From contig NC_088788.1 in assembly GCF_949628265.1 (NCBI RefSeq), positions 14,260,001 through 14,324,000 of the forward strand: a stretch of 64,000 nucleotides of DNA, written 5' to 3'. The DNA is from Cloeon dipterum. Lineage: Eukaryota > Arthropoda > Insecta > Ephemeroptera > Baetidae. Position numbers and translations under genes: made by a program. The stretch's first letter is position 1, and every line of letters starts with the position of its first letter. Of this stretch, positions 25,246 to 37,940 are shown piece by piece. The notes under the pieces were generated by a model. That model was given only the letters and a program-made list of their open reading frames with translations, did not search any database and was not told the DNA's origin.

Positions 25246-28200
25246 AAAAATTCTTAAAAATAAGACAAATTAATTAAATGCAAATATTTTGATGGGTAAA
25301 ATTTTAAAATCCGAAAAATTCTAAATCATCTTCCAAAACTTTGAAATTTGTACGATAAATGGTGCACTTGTCATTTGCTGTGTAATTTTAAATGATTTAA
25401 CTTTTTGCCAGCAATATTTTTATGAACAGTAAAAATAAATATCAATCATTTAATTAAAATAAAAATAAGCAGCAAGGCAATGCTTTCAAAAATAAAATAT
25501 TATCATTAAAATTCGTCAAATTAATCATATAACATTGGAAATTTTGTCCATCTTCTCACGCATTGGCTTTTTACCCAGCACACAAAAACTTTTGATTTTG
25601 AGCACCCCACGTCATTTCACGCATGGCGAGCGCCTCGTCGCACGTTCTTCATCTTCCGCAGGCTTAATCAAGTTTTGTGTTTGCCAAAAATGTTGCTTAT
25701 AGCGTTTTTTCCTCTACGACTACACAGTCGACTCCTTTTTGAGCCCGGCTCGCCATAAAAAGGAATAATTCGCACAGATTTTGCGTCTGGCCCGCGCGAT
25801 GCGAGATGCATTATTTGGGATTTTTGCCAAGAGACGTATACAGACCCAGCCAGTCGTCTCTGGAAACAAAAACGACGTAAGGAAATGGAAGCTCATTCGT
25901 CCTTGGCTTCTCGGAATATTCGGAACACACAATGATAATATTGGCCGTTATAAAATCACCATACAGGTACTGATAAAAATACGTGAATCCTCAGTGTCTG
26001 AAATCCGCAACAGATGGCATCACCATTCATTTCCTTCTTTTGGTTACTTTCAAATTCAATTCTGTTACTTTGCTTTTCTATATCGACGTGAAAGGCTTGG
26101 TCTGATGTGGTGAAATACAAAATTGGCAAAGCCAATCGCGGTTGAAGCGACCAGGAATTTTTTCAAACAGAAAAATTACAGGAAATTGCATTGCGGAAGT
26201 GAGCATTGAGGAAAGACGAGAATAAATCAAAAAGTAATGCAAAACAAATATGATTATTTTTTCTAAATTTTAATATTGTTCAACATTTTTTGTTAGAGGC
26301 GAATAAAGCGTATTTTATTGCTTTTAAATATAATATTTCTTGATACAACCAAAATTGCAGTGTTAACTTGTGTAGGTTGGGGAGGGCCATCAGCACTTTT
26401 TTTAATAAATAAATATCTCCAGCTCAAATTCAACTCGACTGAATGTAGACAGAAGAGAGAGACTCTGCTTCAACTGCAAAGTCTAAGTTCCAATCTCACC
26501 CTCGGTAGCTGGGAGCTGAGTTCCTACGTGAGCAACAATGCCATTTCCCCTCGCACTGTCGAAATCAATTCAAAAGTGGTCGCGAGTTGCCGAGAAGTTA
26601 GTTAGTCGGTGTGCAGCGCTAGCAAAAGAAAAGAAGCAACTCACACGGCATCACGGGAGTAACGGCCGATTTTGCACAATGGAGCAGGCGATTTTATTGG
26701 ACAAACGCGCGTAAATAAATAAGCGAGCGAACTAGCGAGCAAGAGAGGCCGGCGGCAATAAAAGTGAAGCGGCGCTTTTATTGGGCCAATCTGGCGGCAA
26801 GAAAGGAGGCAAATTCGCGACGAGGACGAAAGTGAGCTCAAATAGGATAATTTGTGGACTGTCTAAATGAAAGCAGAGGCAAATAATAGAGCCAAGAGTT
26901 TATTGCGAAACTTTATGGGGCCTGGAAGCGCGCTGCCACCCACCCACGCTCAGACTCCGGGGCGACGTACCACACTAGGCGATGCATGCGGGCGGCTGCT
27001 GATCGGCGGTGGGTGGGTGCGTGCGTGTATTTTTTCAAGTCGCGTGGCAACCGCCCCCGCTGTAAATAACCCGCACCCTGCCTTTGTCAGCCGTTGTCAC
27101 AAGGATTTGCACTCAACAGGACCGGGACACCTACGGCGAGCGCCTCCCCCCGTCGCTTCGCCCCCTCCTCGACACCTTTCGCGCCGGCTAAACGGTTCAC
27201 GGCCACGCGCCCAACGGTTCGAGGGTGAGCCTAACTCTCCGCTTCCTTGTTTGTTGTGCAGACGGGCAGGAAACGGAAGTGATCTTAATGAGCGCGACTG
27301 GAACAGTCCCAATCTGCTAGCGCGCGAGATCCGAACTGAGAATCCGGAATAATTTCTAAACACGTTTGCACTTTTTAATAATATAATTTTAATATTTAAT
27401 TTCCAGTTAATATGAGTTACAATGGCTAGTCCTATAGGCAAACTAATACGAATGAAAGGCCAATAAGTTTAAACATTTATAAAAATAAGAAAAAAATTAT
27501 CACACGCTCTGCTCTTGTACCATACAGCAGCATTTTCGGCCCCGCACCCGCAGGCTTCATCGGTAGCACTTTATCTTCAAAACAAAACTCATTGCCACAG
27601 TATTAGCTACAGAGAATTTCAAAATCAGCGATAGTTGAAAACGTCCACCTACATTCATTTCAGAGTGCTAACGAAAATTTAAAATGAAATTATTGCAGTT
27701 GTTTATCTGTTTTCCCTTTTATTTCTTCCCTTTAAAATGTCATTTAATTTTGTCCTTGCCGGGATTATTTACGCAATGGACAGTTATGTTGACAAACAAA
27801 TTAGCATTTTTAGTTGAACGATATCTGTATGAAAAATTATGAGCATAATAAAATTAAATAATTATAAAACACGAGAAAAACGCTGGCAGAAAAAACGCTG
27901 ATATAATCCAGGAAAATTGTTTACGAAGAACAACTTTACTAAAGTCTCTAGCAAAATAATATCATTAACTATAAATTATTACCGAGTAAATATTTTCCCG
28001 TCATTCAAAAGAGAAGTTTTTTAATGATGTTACGTACGAATTTAACCTCGAGGGACTTGTCACCGAGGAAATTAAACCTCAGTGAGAAGTCTAAACTAAA
28101 GCCCTACGGCCCGGAGGCGAAAGCAATTAAATTACACAAAAAGCCGACTTACCGCGACGAGATCGACTCTGCTTCTGTCTGTTTGCCTTAAAAACCGTGT

Positions 28201-28749
28201 AATTAAAACTGGCAAAAAGAATTGGCAAAAAGCGTCAACCGTGGGTAAAATCAGCGACAGGTCTTATGCGCGCGATAATGTACGGCACGCTATATCAAAG
28301 GCACACAACACACACGGCCAGATAAGCGTGCACGTCATTGTTGGCCCGATAAGAGTGGCCCGCGCACAAATAATAATTACATATTTACACCGGCCCCGCA
28401 TGAATATAATCTATTATACAATCTGATGCGCGGTCAAATTCGATTTGCGGAAAATAGAAACGTTCGCGCGTTCTAAAATAAACCAACCGCACGCTTGTAG
28501 AGCTGCCGAGAGAGCCTACGACCTACGACCCAGTGGGTGCGGCCCGCCCGGCAATACGTAGGCCCCGTCCGGAGTCCCGGTGGCCCCTGGGCCCGTAAAA
28601 GCATTATTCAGACCCGAATCCGGTCCGTGAGAGCCGGAGGGGTTGCCGAAGAGGTAGGGGCCAGACGGCGGTGGCATTTAAATAGCCGCCCTAAGCGCCG
28701 GGCGCCGAATGAGGGCGGATGGTGTCGATTGGCGCTGGGCTCTACTTAC
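25246..28749. other. Non-coding, with a GC-rich island at 26.6-27.35 kb
   Basis: Bases 25.2-26.6 kb and 27.35-28.5 kb are AT-rich without recognisable features. Bases 26,640-27,340 form a GC- and CG-rich island containing (GGTG)n/(GTGC)n-like runs near 27,010. It carries overlapping antiparallel open frames (161 codons plus, 114 codons minus) rich in Pro, Arg and Gly. That pattern is typical of stop-poor GC-rich DNA, not of a protein. The island could be another promoter or an untranslated exon, but no conserved motif supports a call. Confidence 0.4.
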
Positions 28750-28803
28750 CATGGTCTTGTAGTTGACCTTCCTGGTGGCCGGAGTCTCCATTCGAACGGC
28801 CAT
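28750..28803 (-). CDS. First coding exon (18 codons) of an unidentified minus-strand gene; rest lies to the left
   Basis: Reading the minus strand, an ATG at 28,803 sits in an excellent Kozak context (GCGGCCATGG). It opens 18 codons, MAVRMETPATRKVNYKTM, and ends in phase 0 at a consensus donor, ATG|GTAAGTAG. An in-frame TAA four codons upstream makes this ATG the first possible start. The exon is too short to show up as a long open frame but has all the marks of a translation-start exon: GC-rich CG-dense surroundings, strong start and strong donor. I do not recognise the peptide. It has no signal sequence, is basic and Thr-rich, and looks like a flexible cytoplasmic or nuclear N-terminus. The next exon must be at lower coordinates, possibly beyond base 1, implying a first intron up to 28 kb or more. 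Long first introns are common in developmentally regulated or alternatively promoted genes. Confidence 0.6.
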
Positions 28804-29200
28804 GGCCGCTGCTTAATTAGCACAGAAGAGCCGCGGCTTGCAAAATAACACCCGAGTCGCGAGTCAAGGCTGTAGCGAGAGGGGTGTGTCCGCAGGAGTA
28901 GCAAACTATTGTCAATGGCACCACTTCTGCTGCTGACTGGAGCTCGACGGAGGGCTGACCTGGCCGATCGGCACTGATGGACGAGGGGTGCGGCGTCGAA
29001 AGGCGACTTGCAAGCTTTCGGCTGCCTGAGCTGGCCCTGAGCGAATAATTACAGCGAATTATTACTGCCCATTCTCACTACCATTTTGCTGCTCTGACGC
29101 CGGCTTGCGCGACTCGGCGTGCGGCGGCGCTCCCGTCGTTCGACCGTGTATACGGCTGCTCGCGCGGGGGGCTCGGGAGTGCCAACCCTGCCCATTCATG
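28804..29200 (-). promoter_or_regulatory. Presumed 5' UTR and promoter of the gene starting at 28,803
   Basis: This stretch, upstream of the minus-strand ATG, is GC-rich and CG-dense compared with its flanks. No clear TATA box was found, so the transcription start cannot be placed. The assignment rests on position next to the start exon and on composition. Confidence 0.35.
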
Positions 29201-32200
29201 TACGACAAACGCCGCGTTGCATATTTTACGCGCGCCTTTCGTGAGCATCCACTTCCACTACTTTGGTCACAATAGCCCGCTCTATTCTAGGTCGCGGTCA
29301 CGGAAATTTCGCCCCCAGCGTTACGGCTGCTCGTCCTCACTTGCGTTTGTTTGTTTGTTTACTTTATTTTCCTTTACCGCTAGAATGCTACACAGCCGGT
29401 CGAGAGGATTTAACTTACACTCCCGCCGCTCTACCCTGCCGCTCCATTATTCTCTTCTTCGAAGCGAAAAATTGTTTTGCTAACACAATTAAAGAATTCA
29501 ATTTTCTTCAAATCACCTTCTTCCCGATTTAATTTTATTTATAGAGTCTTACTTAAGATGACTAAAAATAGTAAAATGCGCGCCATACATACTTAATTTT
29601 GGATTCATTTTTACCCTTACATTCTGGGGAAGATTTTTCCAGTTAATAATTTTTCCGCCGTTTCCAGTCACATCCTCGGCAGTTTTTTTTTTTAAATTAA
29701 AAAGAATTAAACATCATTTAAGATCCACTAGGAAACAAATAATAGGTGGTGCTCTTGCTTCAGGCTACATGTTCTAAACTGAGTTTGTCGAATAGCTGAC
29801 TTTGATATCCCTGCTGAAGGCTTCATGAATTTGTAATCTCGTTTTATGAATTGAATTACGAATTTTCTGTATTTTAATCAAATAGCTAATTCTTTCCCCA
29901 TTTTTGGGGGAAAATAATAGTAATAAAACGAGTTGGTGGCGCGTTTGTTAGGGCAATACACGCACACTGGCTTTTGGCTGCTCTCTGCAGCATTCTGCCA
30001 CGCGCATTTATTGTGGGATCGCCTCAATGAGGATTCCATTCCAGCCCAAGTCTTTCTCCAAAGCGATTGTATTTGAATTCCGCTCAACGTCGTCGCCGCC
30101 ATCCAGTTGCTTGACGAAAAATCCGCCTCTTTTTCGAACAAGCAATATATTAAAAGAAGGCGAAATGAGAGAATGCAAAAAGAGAGAAAAGACGTTGAAG
30201 CGTTGCACAAGAAAAACGTAGAGAGCACTCGGGAAATTAATTGATAACGGGGCGGGGACTTGAATAATAATGGTCTTGGCATATTTTTCTAACGAGAACC
30301 ACTTGGGTTCTCAGCAGTTGCATGGAAACCACTTTCTTGATCGCCGTGCTTTGACTCTTTACTGCCTGCGTCTGCGTGTACAGAGCAAAGGGTGGCTTTA
30401 AAGAAAACACTTGAATCTTTCCAAGGTTTCAAAATAAAAATTAAATGAAACAAAAAAAATAATTATTAAAGAAGGTTTAGAGTTTGAATTAGAACGAGAT
30501 CATTAACACACATTCGAAATTTAAAAGCCCGTTATTCCGATTTAACAACTACTTCAGTGAAGTTTATTTCTCAACTTTTAAAATACTCGTATTAAAAGTT
30601 ATACGGATGGCCTTGGACCTTCCACATTATTAATGAGAAGATGCGATCTAGTTTTCTTTTATTTCCAGCTCCTCTTCCTTCCTCCTATCTCCCAAAAAAG
30701 GAGGGACCTGTCGCATGGAAGAGAAAAATAAAATAGGACAAGGTAATGAAATATCTTATCTTTGTAACCCGATATAATCCCGATCAAAGCTTTTACGATC
30801 AATACACGATTGCTGCAAGGATATAAAACTGTAATTATAGGCTCATAAAGGCAACGGGGCGTCGTTTGACCTTTGAAGCCCAATTTATTAAAAGGGAGTT
30901 CATTTGCGAACTTTTGCGATCGGAAAGAGCGTGCGATCCAAACAAAAAGAGTTGATTCAAGTTTACCGAACACTCCACCTGAAATCCCACGCGCAAATCT
31001 TAATGCACCTGCGGCAGAGGCTTTATTATAGAGTAGGCGAAAACATCATTATTGCTCTGTGCAAAAGAGTTTTTCCACTAATATTCTTTTGTGTAAGTTT
31101 TTTAAACATTGAACAAAGGGCGTGAATAAATAATAATTATTGGATTTTGCATAATATAGACGTGTTTATTTTTGTTTTGTGGTAAGAGAATATTTTTGCA
31201 GGATGTGTGGCACTTTTGATTAAGCTCTATAGTATCCCATTACGAATGTATTATTTCATCTGTGAAACCCAGCCGCGATGATAACCTTTCGGCAGCCACG
31301 GCCGGATGGGAAACTCGAGTCGGAAAAAGTCATGAAAACGCACATCTTGTAATTGGCAAAACTCATGTAGCGGCGGCGGCGGTGGCGGCGGCTCAGTCTG
31401 ATAAATAGCAGCTCATATTTTAAGTGTCACTCGCAAGCTCCAAGTCTATCATCATTATAGCTCGGATGATGTGCTTCTGGTGAATGCTTTTTATAGCTGC
31501 GCATCACGTCTCGTCGCGATAAATAAAGCTGAGCGCGCGATGATAGATACTCCTCCTTAAATGTTATTTTCTTGTCAGACCCACCGACTCCTTTTCTCTT
31601 CTCGCCGGCTTTTTCTCGCACTCGCTCTCGCCGCCAAGGTTCGATAATATTGGCGAGATTGCCGAGGTGTGCTCCGCTTAAATGAGTTTCCTTTCTTGCG
31701 AGAGCGCTCTCTCTTGCATACTTGACGAGCGGAATGCACCAGGGGTGCGGGCGGCCGGGCGACTTCGCACGATCGGCGGCGTCGTCGCCAATATTCGCCC
31801 AGCAAAACGGACAAGGCATGATAATTATAGCCGCCTGCGTGTAATTAGACTGTGTATTATACGTCTTGAATAAGTGCGAGTCGATTTTCCGCGTGCGCGT
31901 CACAATCGGTGTTAATGATCGTTTCATCAATTATCTTCATCAGTGGCGAACCGAAGGGTTGCACATTCACTCTGTATGATTAAAAGCTCGTTAGAGCCCC
32001 ATAGCTACTTTTCAAGAAGAGGGAGGCGAGTTTTGAAATTGCTCCATGATTAGTTCAACTCGTTTTCTTGATTTCAGCAAAACTCTGTTTTCAATTCAAA
32101 CCAGCAATTGGAATGCATTCACCTGTGCCACGCGGAATTTGCTCTTCTTCAGCCTGAGAGTTTTATTTTATTCAGTTTCGAAGTAACAATCCAGCATTTA

Positions 32201-32600
32201 TTATATAAAATAAAGCAACACACAAATTTGGACACTTTCTAATGGCAACGAGATTTTATTTACCTCAACACTGATAGTAAAAATTTGTAAAATAATGAAT
32301 CCAGAAGCTATATATACCCGCAACCAGTAGTTAAGTTCAAAATAATTATGTTTCTTGGTAAAAGAACTGAAGTTAAACTAAAAATGACCTCGGATTCGAG
32401 GTTTTAAAGGGGGAAACAGGAACAAAAATCAAGAACACGTTACCTCTGTGCGCCCCTGTAGGCTATGCAATTTTTATATTTTGGGAAAAATTAAATACTT
32501 TTGTTAAGGCTATCAACATACCAAGTTTCATTTAAATCGATTGACCTTTTCCAACTTAGTGTTTCACCTAGAAATTGAAAAAGCTATACATTTTGATTTA
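29201..32600. other. Intergenic DNA without recognised genes
   Basis: No exon with a family motif was seen. Short frames on both strands lack domains. A small C/G foldback (TTTCCCC, then GGGGAAA) lies at about 29,893-29,912. A GGC/GGT trinucleotide run lies at 31,371-31,392. Confidence 0.5.
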
Positions 32601-32633
32601 GCTGTAGCTGCACGAAAAATAATGTTTTCATCA

Positions 32634-32778
32634 AGTCGTCCTGGTCCCGGCAAAATTGCGCAACGTTCAACAAACACCCAAATTTTCATTGTCGAATTGA
32701 TTGTTGACCTTTTCTTGCAACAGGAAATTCGCGTTTGGTTGTTGAAAGTTACGCAATTTTGCCGGGATCATGACGAAG
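32634..32778. repeat. Foldback element: imperfect 45-50 bp inverted repeat with about 35-nt loop
   Basis: The left arm 32,642-32,687 and the right arm 32,723-32,770 are reverse complements. Over their outer 30 bases, 27 match, including the shared core CCCGGCAAAATTGCG. Pairing becomes looser with small gaps toward the loop and continues weakly outward to about 32,634 and 32,778. The left arm is also 79% identical to 5,467-5,532, so the arm sequence is dispersed. This is the structure of a foldback or MITE-type element, although a long pre-miRNA-like hairpin is an alternative. No target-site duplication was identified. Confidence 0.65.
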
Positions 32779-35700
32779 TTATTTCATGATAACGGAAGAA
32801 GATTTTTGAAACTTTTCCTTTTAAATGGATTTCAGTTTGCGAATTTTTCGTCGCAGGAAAGGTACGCAGAAATATTACACAAGAGTATTCGCTGCCTGCT
32901 CTTGCTCATTCTGATTCAAAAACATATGGAGCAAAAAGCCATCTGTGGTTTATTAATATATCTTTAAATATGTTACGGTTTGAAAGTTTCATATCAAACG
33001 GAATATTATGTGCAAACTTTAAGCCATCGCGTTATATTGCCAGGAAGTTTTGAAAGCCCTCTTGTAAGAACGCTAACGTTATCGACTTGTCAGGCAGCAG
33101 ATTTTGCGAGCCAAACTGTTTTAGTTAATGTATACATCGCCGGCAAAAACAAACTTTGAAAGGTGGCGACAAAAACGGTCTTGTATATATATGCCGGTGA
33201 AGATTCGCGACCGCGTAATTGAATTTTGGGTGGCCCGCCTGCGAATAAAGCTCTGCCTCTATTCTATTGACGCGCTCACTTTGCTCAGCAAATAATCAAA
33301 TTTCACGGTTGGGACGCAAGGCCTGCAGGGCAGCTAATGAAATTTGGCACTTGCAAAAAAATTGCAGCCAACCCCGCTGGGGGCAGGGAGGAGCGAGCTG
33401 AGGCTCGATGAATTAAGCGCAACACCACGCTCTTTGCCAAGACTGCTCTTTTTTTTAGTCCTCGTGGAGCGTTTTCATTTTTTCTCCACGCAGCTGACAT
33501 TGTCTTCTTACATAATTATGATGCTATTGTTATCTCGCGCGGCGCACACAACACATGCCTGCATTTTGTTTTGTATTCACGCACGGTTAGACAATTTGGC
33601 GTCTCTCTCTCTCTCTCTTTCTCAATTCGAAATGCGTGCGCGGAGATATTGTGTGTTGCCATGGCCAGAGTAGCTCTATATCTGTGTTGCGAGTTTGTTA
33701 CTCCGGGGCGCGCACATTAGCATACGCGAATTATTATTCAAAACTGCCTGCGTCTCTTTAGCCAAATCTTATCAGATGGTAAACAAAAGTATGCGAGAAA
33801 TGATTGTCCGCCTGGATCTGCCACGGTTGGGCTTCACGGAACTGGGGAACGCATATTATACCGAATTTTTCAAACAAATAGCAAGTGGGGATTCTTATAC
33901 AGCAGTTTTAAATGAAAAAATACTTTTAAATACCATTTCTACTCGATTTTGGAGGGTTTGGGCTAAAATATCAAACTTTATTAACGCTGCTGGGAAAGCA
34001 GTTGAATATTGAACCCTCTGGTGTGTCCCACTAACTTTTAGGTACCAAATGTGCGAATCACGCAATTTTTAAACTTTAGTAAGGACGTGCAGAACAAACT
34101 ATCCATTTGAAAGTTTCATGTTGATTCCTCTACTTGTAAACAAAAGTTTAAATCGGTCTCCCTAGATTGAACACTCATTTTCCGTGAATTTTGTAATAAC
34201 CGAAAACATAGCAACCTCCGACCTCGACTCCCATCATCTCTCACCTATGATATCCAGGAAATTTCGGCTACAGCTAACATTTCAAACGTCCCACAAACCC
34301 ATCCAATTGCTCTTCAATCCCACGTGGAATTGCTCTTGTATATTATTAGTTTTTCCATCTATGATTAAAAAATACTCATATCAGTAAAACGTAGAATTTT
34401 CCCGCGTGTTATTATTGAACCTACCAGATACGTTTTTAAAAAAATTCCGGGTGAAACACCCCGCTATGCACATTCCCTTTTTTATATCCCTTCGAATCAC
34501 GCCCGTATCCTGTGGTCACTATCAAAATCGATTTCAAAGAGCTTGTTTTTCGGCAGATACGATACGAAGGCTAAAATTTCTCTACAAACCCGGGTTTTTA
34601 CCAAAATTGCAGACAAAATAATGCAATTCCAATTCTCTTGTCGTTGCTGTATCATATAAACGCAGGTTTTAATTAAGTTATATTTAAATGAATTCATCAT
34701 CTGCAGACAGAGCGGTAGGATTATGACATTCTTAAGCTTCTTATGCTCAACTGTAATATCTGCATAACAATAAATTTTATAATACTGGCGTTCATAATAA
34801 AGCAGAAAATATTCGCACTATTACATTCCAGGAATTTCATTTGAGCTGCTATTTTAAATATAAATTATCTCTAGTTATCTATGCCGAAAGGAGAGTTGAA
34901 GCCGCAGCTATTTCGGCAAGCAGTTAAAACAATTTCCGCTGGGTAACATTGCTGGCGCAAATGCTCGCGTGTCACGCGAGTCGTGCCTTCGGGGCGCGTA
35001 GTGCTTTCAAATTGTCTCATAATAATGAATGTGCGCAAAGTCTAACAAGAAGAGTCGTGTGTATACAAAATATAATTACTTAATTACACATTCATAGAGC
35101 AGCAGCCGCCGCGCTGAGAACTGGTTTAGCCAGAGAGCGGGAATTGCTTTCTGAGCGCGAGGCAAAAGGGCTCGGATGCCGCCGTCGCCGCGAAGAGTCC
35201 TTGTTTGTGTCATTCTGTCTGTACAGAGCGTGGCTGCGGAGACGACAGTTTGCTCGCTGCTGATAATTATTCCCTCGCTGCCAGCAAAACTTTTTGTTGG
35301 TTTTATTTCACTCGCGCTCAGAGAAGAGCTAATGAGTGGAGCTAAACAGCCCGGACGAGATCTTGACGCCAACAGCTAATTTCACGCTTTACAAATCGTT
35401 CTATATCAGTCCAACGTGATAGAATTCTAAGCGACACAGCGATACTTAATTGCTATATTTACTTTATGTTCGCTGCTTCAATATCGAATTGCTTCATCAT
35501 TTAACTCGCGTTACTCAAGTCTTGTGTTTCCCACTTCTTTTGGGCAAGCATAACAATGAGAAATGTATTTAAAACGAAACGAAAAGAATGATATTGTGGT
35601 TGCGGATTTCACAGTCAAAATGTATGTGCAATACTGACTACTAATAATTTTATTATTTTGCTGTTGACCGCAATGATTTTCTGACCATGAACAATTAAAA

Positions 35701-37100
35701 TGTTCAATTGATTTCGCACAACCCTAACAATTTTCCAAACAAAGCATCAGCCAACCTATTACATGCATTCTAAAAGACACACGTTTGTGCAGTGATAAAT
35801 ATACAGGCATAAGACAAATAAATCTTTGGCAGTAAAAAAGGAATATAGAACGTGGTGAGATATGTCATGGCTATACTAGTTTCATATCATTTACTTTGCT
35901 CATTTTTTAAAAATTAACCTCCTTGTACTATCTTGTTACACTAACAGATTAGACATTTTAATTCAACTGTGATTGTTTGTCGATCAACAACTTTTCCTGT
36001 ATGATCATTGGAAGTGCCTTAAAATCCTTAATAAAAATATTATTTTGCAAGAAACAATACCAGCTCCTCATTTGCAAATAAAAAGGAATCTAATTTAATA
36101 TAATAGCTTCACTTGTTCACTTGCGCAGGAATAATGCAGAGGGCCCTTAATACTTCACGCTAGGGGACAGCAGAAAAACGCAAACCCTCGAGCGTAAATT
36201 ATTTTCCAAGCGCTGAGCGCAGAAGATGAAAAATATGTCAGCGGCGTAAACGAGAAACCGCCTTAAACACTCAACACGTAGTCCTCTCCTATATACGCCG
36301 CAAGAAAAGCAAAGACGGCGGCGGCTCTCTTAGCAACCAAAATAATGTATGTACATAGAGATTTAAAGACCTCGTGTCTGCTGTTTTGCTTACGACGAGA
36401 GAGAGAGAGACCATTATTATGAAGGTGCAATATGAATTGCTCAAGAGATTCCCCTGGAAACGCTGCGGTGGCTGCTGTTGTGCCGGCGAAGAGAGAGGAC
36501 GAAAGGGCAATAAATTTGCGACACACCGACGCTGTAAACAAGAGAGTTTGTATGTATATAAACGCGAGTGTATGCAAATTATTAGCTCCAACCCCCGCGT
36601 CCTTACATCATCGACCAGTCAAATTTCATTATTTCGCACTCTACTCGCGTTCGACGCTGGAGATTTTGCGTGCCTCTCGATTAATTACACATTTCTCCCC
36701 CGTTGAGCGTACGTACATGGATATAGGGTGAGGGGGGTGTGCACGTGTGTATGCGTGCCTCGCGAACTTGAGCTAATTAATCGCACCGGCGAATATAATG
36801 CTCTAGCTCCGAGTTGCGAATCAAGTTTGACGTCTCACCCATGTTGACGTCATGCTTAATTTGCTGCCAGATGAGATTTGCCCTGCTTATCGCTCAGGTT
36901 CCAAGCCGTGATGTCACCGCTGCTCGGATTTTGCTTGACAATCAATCAAGATTCACAAGGAGGATCCAATTTTTTTTTCGCAGGAAAAATGATCTGTTTT
37001 TAGCAGGGGATTTCTGCCATTTAAAAATGTATATTTTGTATCTGATCGTGAATATATTCAAGCTCGAGAATGCTTAGATGAAACTTGCTGAGCAAAGAAA
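32779..37100. other. Intergenic DNA, partly repeat-like
   Basis: Phrases such as AAGTTTCAT next to AAATCG or TTGATTC recur near 32,530, 32,990 and 34,110, the way decayed interspersed repeats look. Bases 33,604-33,623 hold a short (TC)n run. No gene was recognised. Frames of about 100 codons (33,344-33,673 and 33,695-34,012) show no motif. Confidence 0.4.
34454..34519 (+). repeat. Dispersed degenerate repeat, copy C
   Basis: It shares block order with the copies at 1.3 and 15.6 kb: an ACCCCGCTATGC block, then ATCACGCCCGTATCC, ending TGTGGTCACT. It is the weakest of the three copies. Confidence 0.22.
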
Positions 37101-37110
37101 GAAAAAAGGC

Positions 37111-37142
37111 TCCCCTGGTTCCCTGTTGAACCAGAGCAGGGG
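37111..37142. repeat. Small stem-loop
   Basis: CTGGTTC at 37,115-37,121 pairs perfectly with GAACCAG at 37,128-37,134 across a 6-base loop. After a small bulge, CCC at 37,112-37,114 can also pair with GGG at 37,140-37,142. No transcript or family can be assigned. Confidence 0.4.
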
Positions 37143-37914
37143 TGGCGAAAAAGAAAAACATAAGGCCCTGTTATATTAATAGAGATAGTCAGCAATGAAT
37201 TTATTTATTCTGCATCAGTCTCTGGCGCGCCCTTCCCGGTCCTCAGACAGGGATAAAAAGAGCAAAAAAATCTTGAAAACAAACTTAATAACGGATAAAA
37301 ATTTAATACTGGTAGTGGTAATTCCATAAGCTTCTATAGTTGAAATTCCTGAAACGTTAGTTTAGACAAAATTTTCTCAATTCCACAGCTCGCAACCCGA
37401 GAAACTGCCAGGTTGAAAAGCTCAAAGCAGCGCTCAATAGATTATCTGAGGAGGGAGTTGAAGCACAAATTTTAACACGGGACTACTGGCCCTTTTAGTT
37501 GATTTGTTGCGCAATAATTAAAAATTATGAATTATAGAGAACATTACAAAATTCAGTTCTGCATTTTGGGCAATTAAAAAAACCTTTCGTAACGAGCCTG
37601 AAATCTAATTTTGAAACTAAACCACTTTTGAAAAAAGCACAGTCCATTTAACTTTCATAAAACCTTTCATCGGGGTTAGACCTTAACAAATACTGCTCGT
37701 GAAATCTTGGCAGGGTTTCTGACGAATTCCAAACATGTCAATGATTCAATTTGTAGTCCAGCTATGGACGCGTTGATAATAAAATGGACTGCACGCTGTC
37801 ATCCCTTGTTGGAACTTCTTTTATGGCGCCAAGGCACAACAAACAACAACTCGCAGCACGACGAGACGCATACGAATTCCTGCTTTAGTGCAAAGTCGAT
37901 ATTTTTTCCTTCAT

Positions 37915-37940
37915 TCTCTCTCTCTCTCTCTCTCTCTCTT
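37915..37940 (+). repeat. (CT)n microsatellite
   Basis: An uninterrupted CT dinucleotide run of about 26 bases. On the other strand it reads (GA)n, the kind of site bound by GAGA-type factors in insects. That role is inferred only from composition. Confidence 0.95.

Noticed and set aside
26867..27441. 161-codon plus and 114-codon minus frames
   Set aside because: Overlapping antiparallel frames in GC-rich, stop-poor DNA with low-complexity Pro/Arg/Gly translations and no domain.
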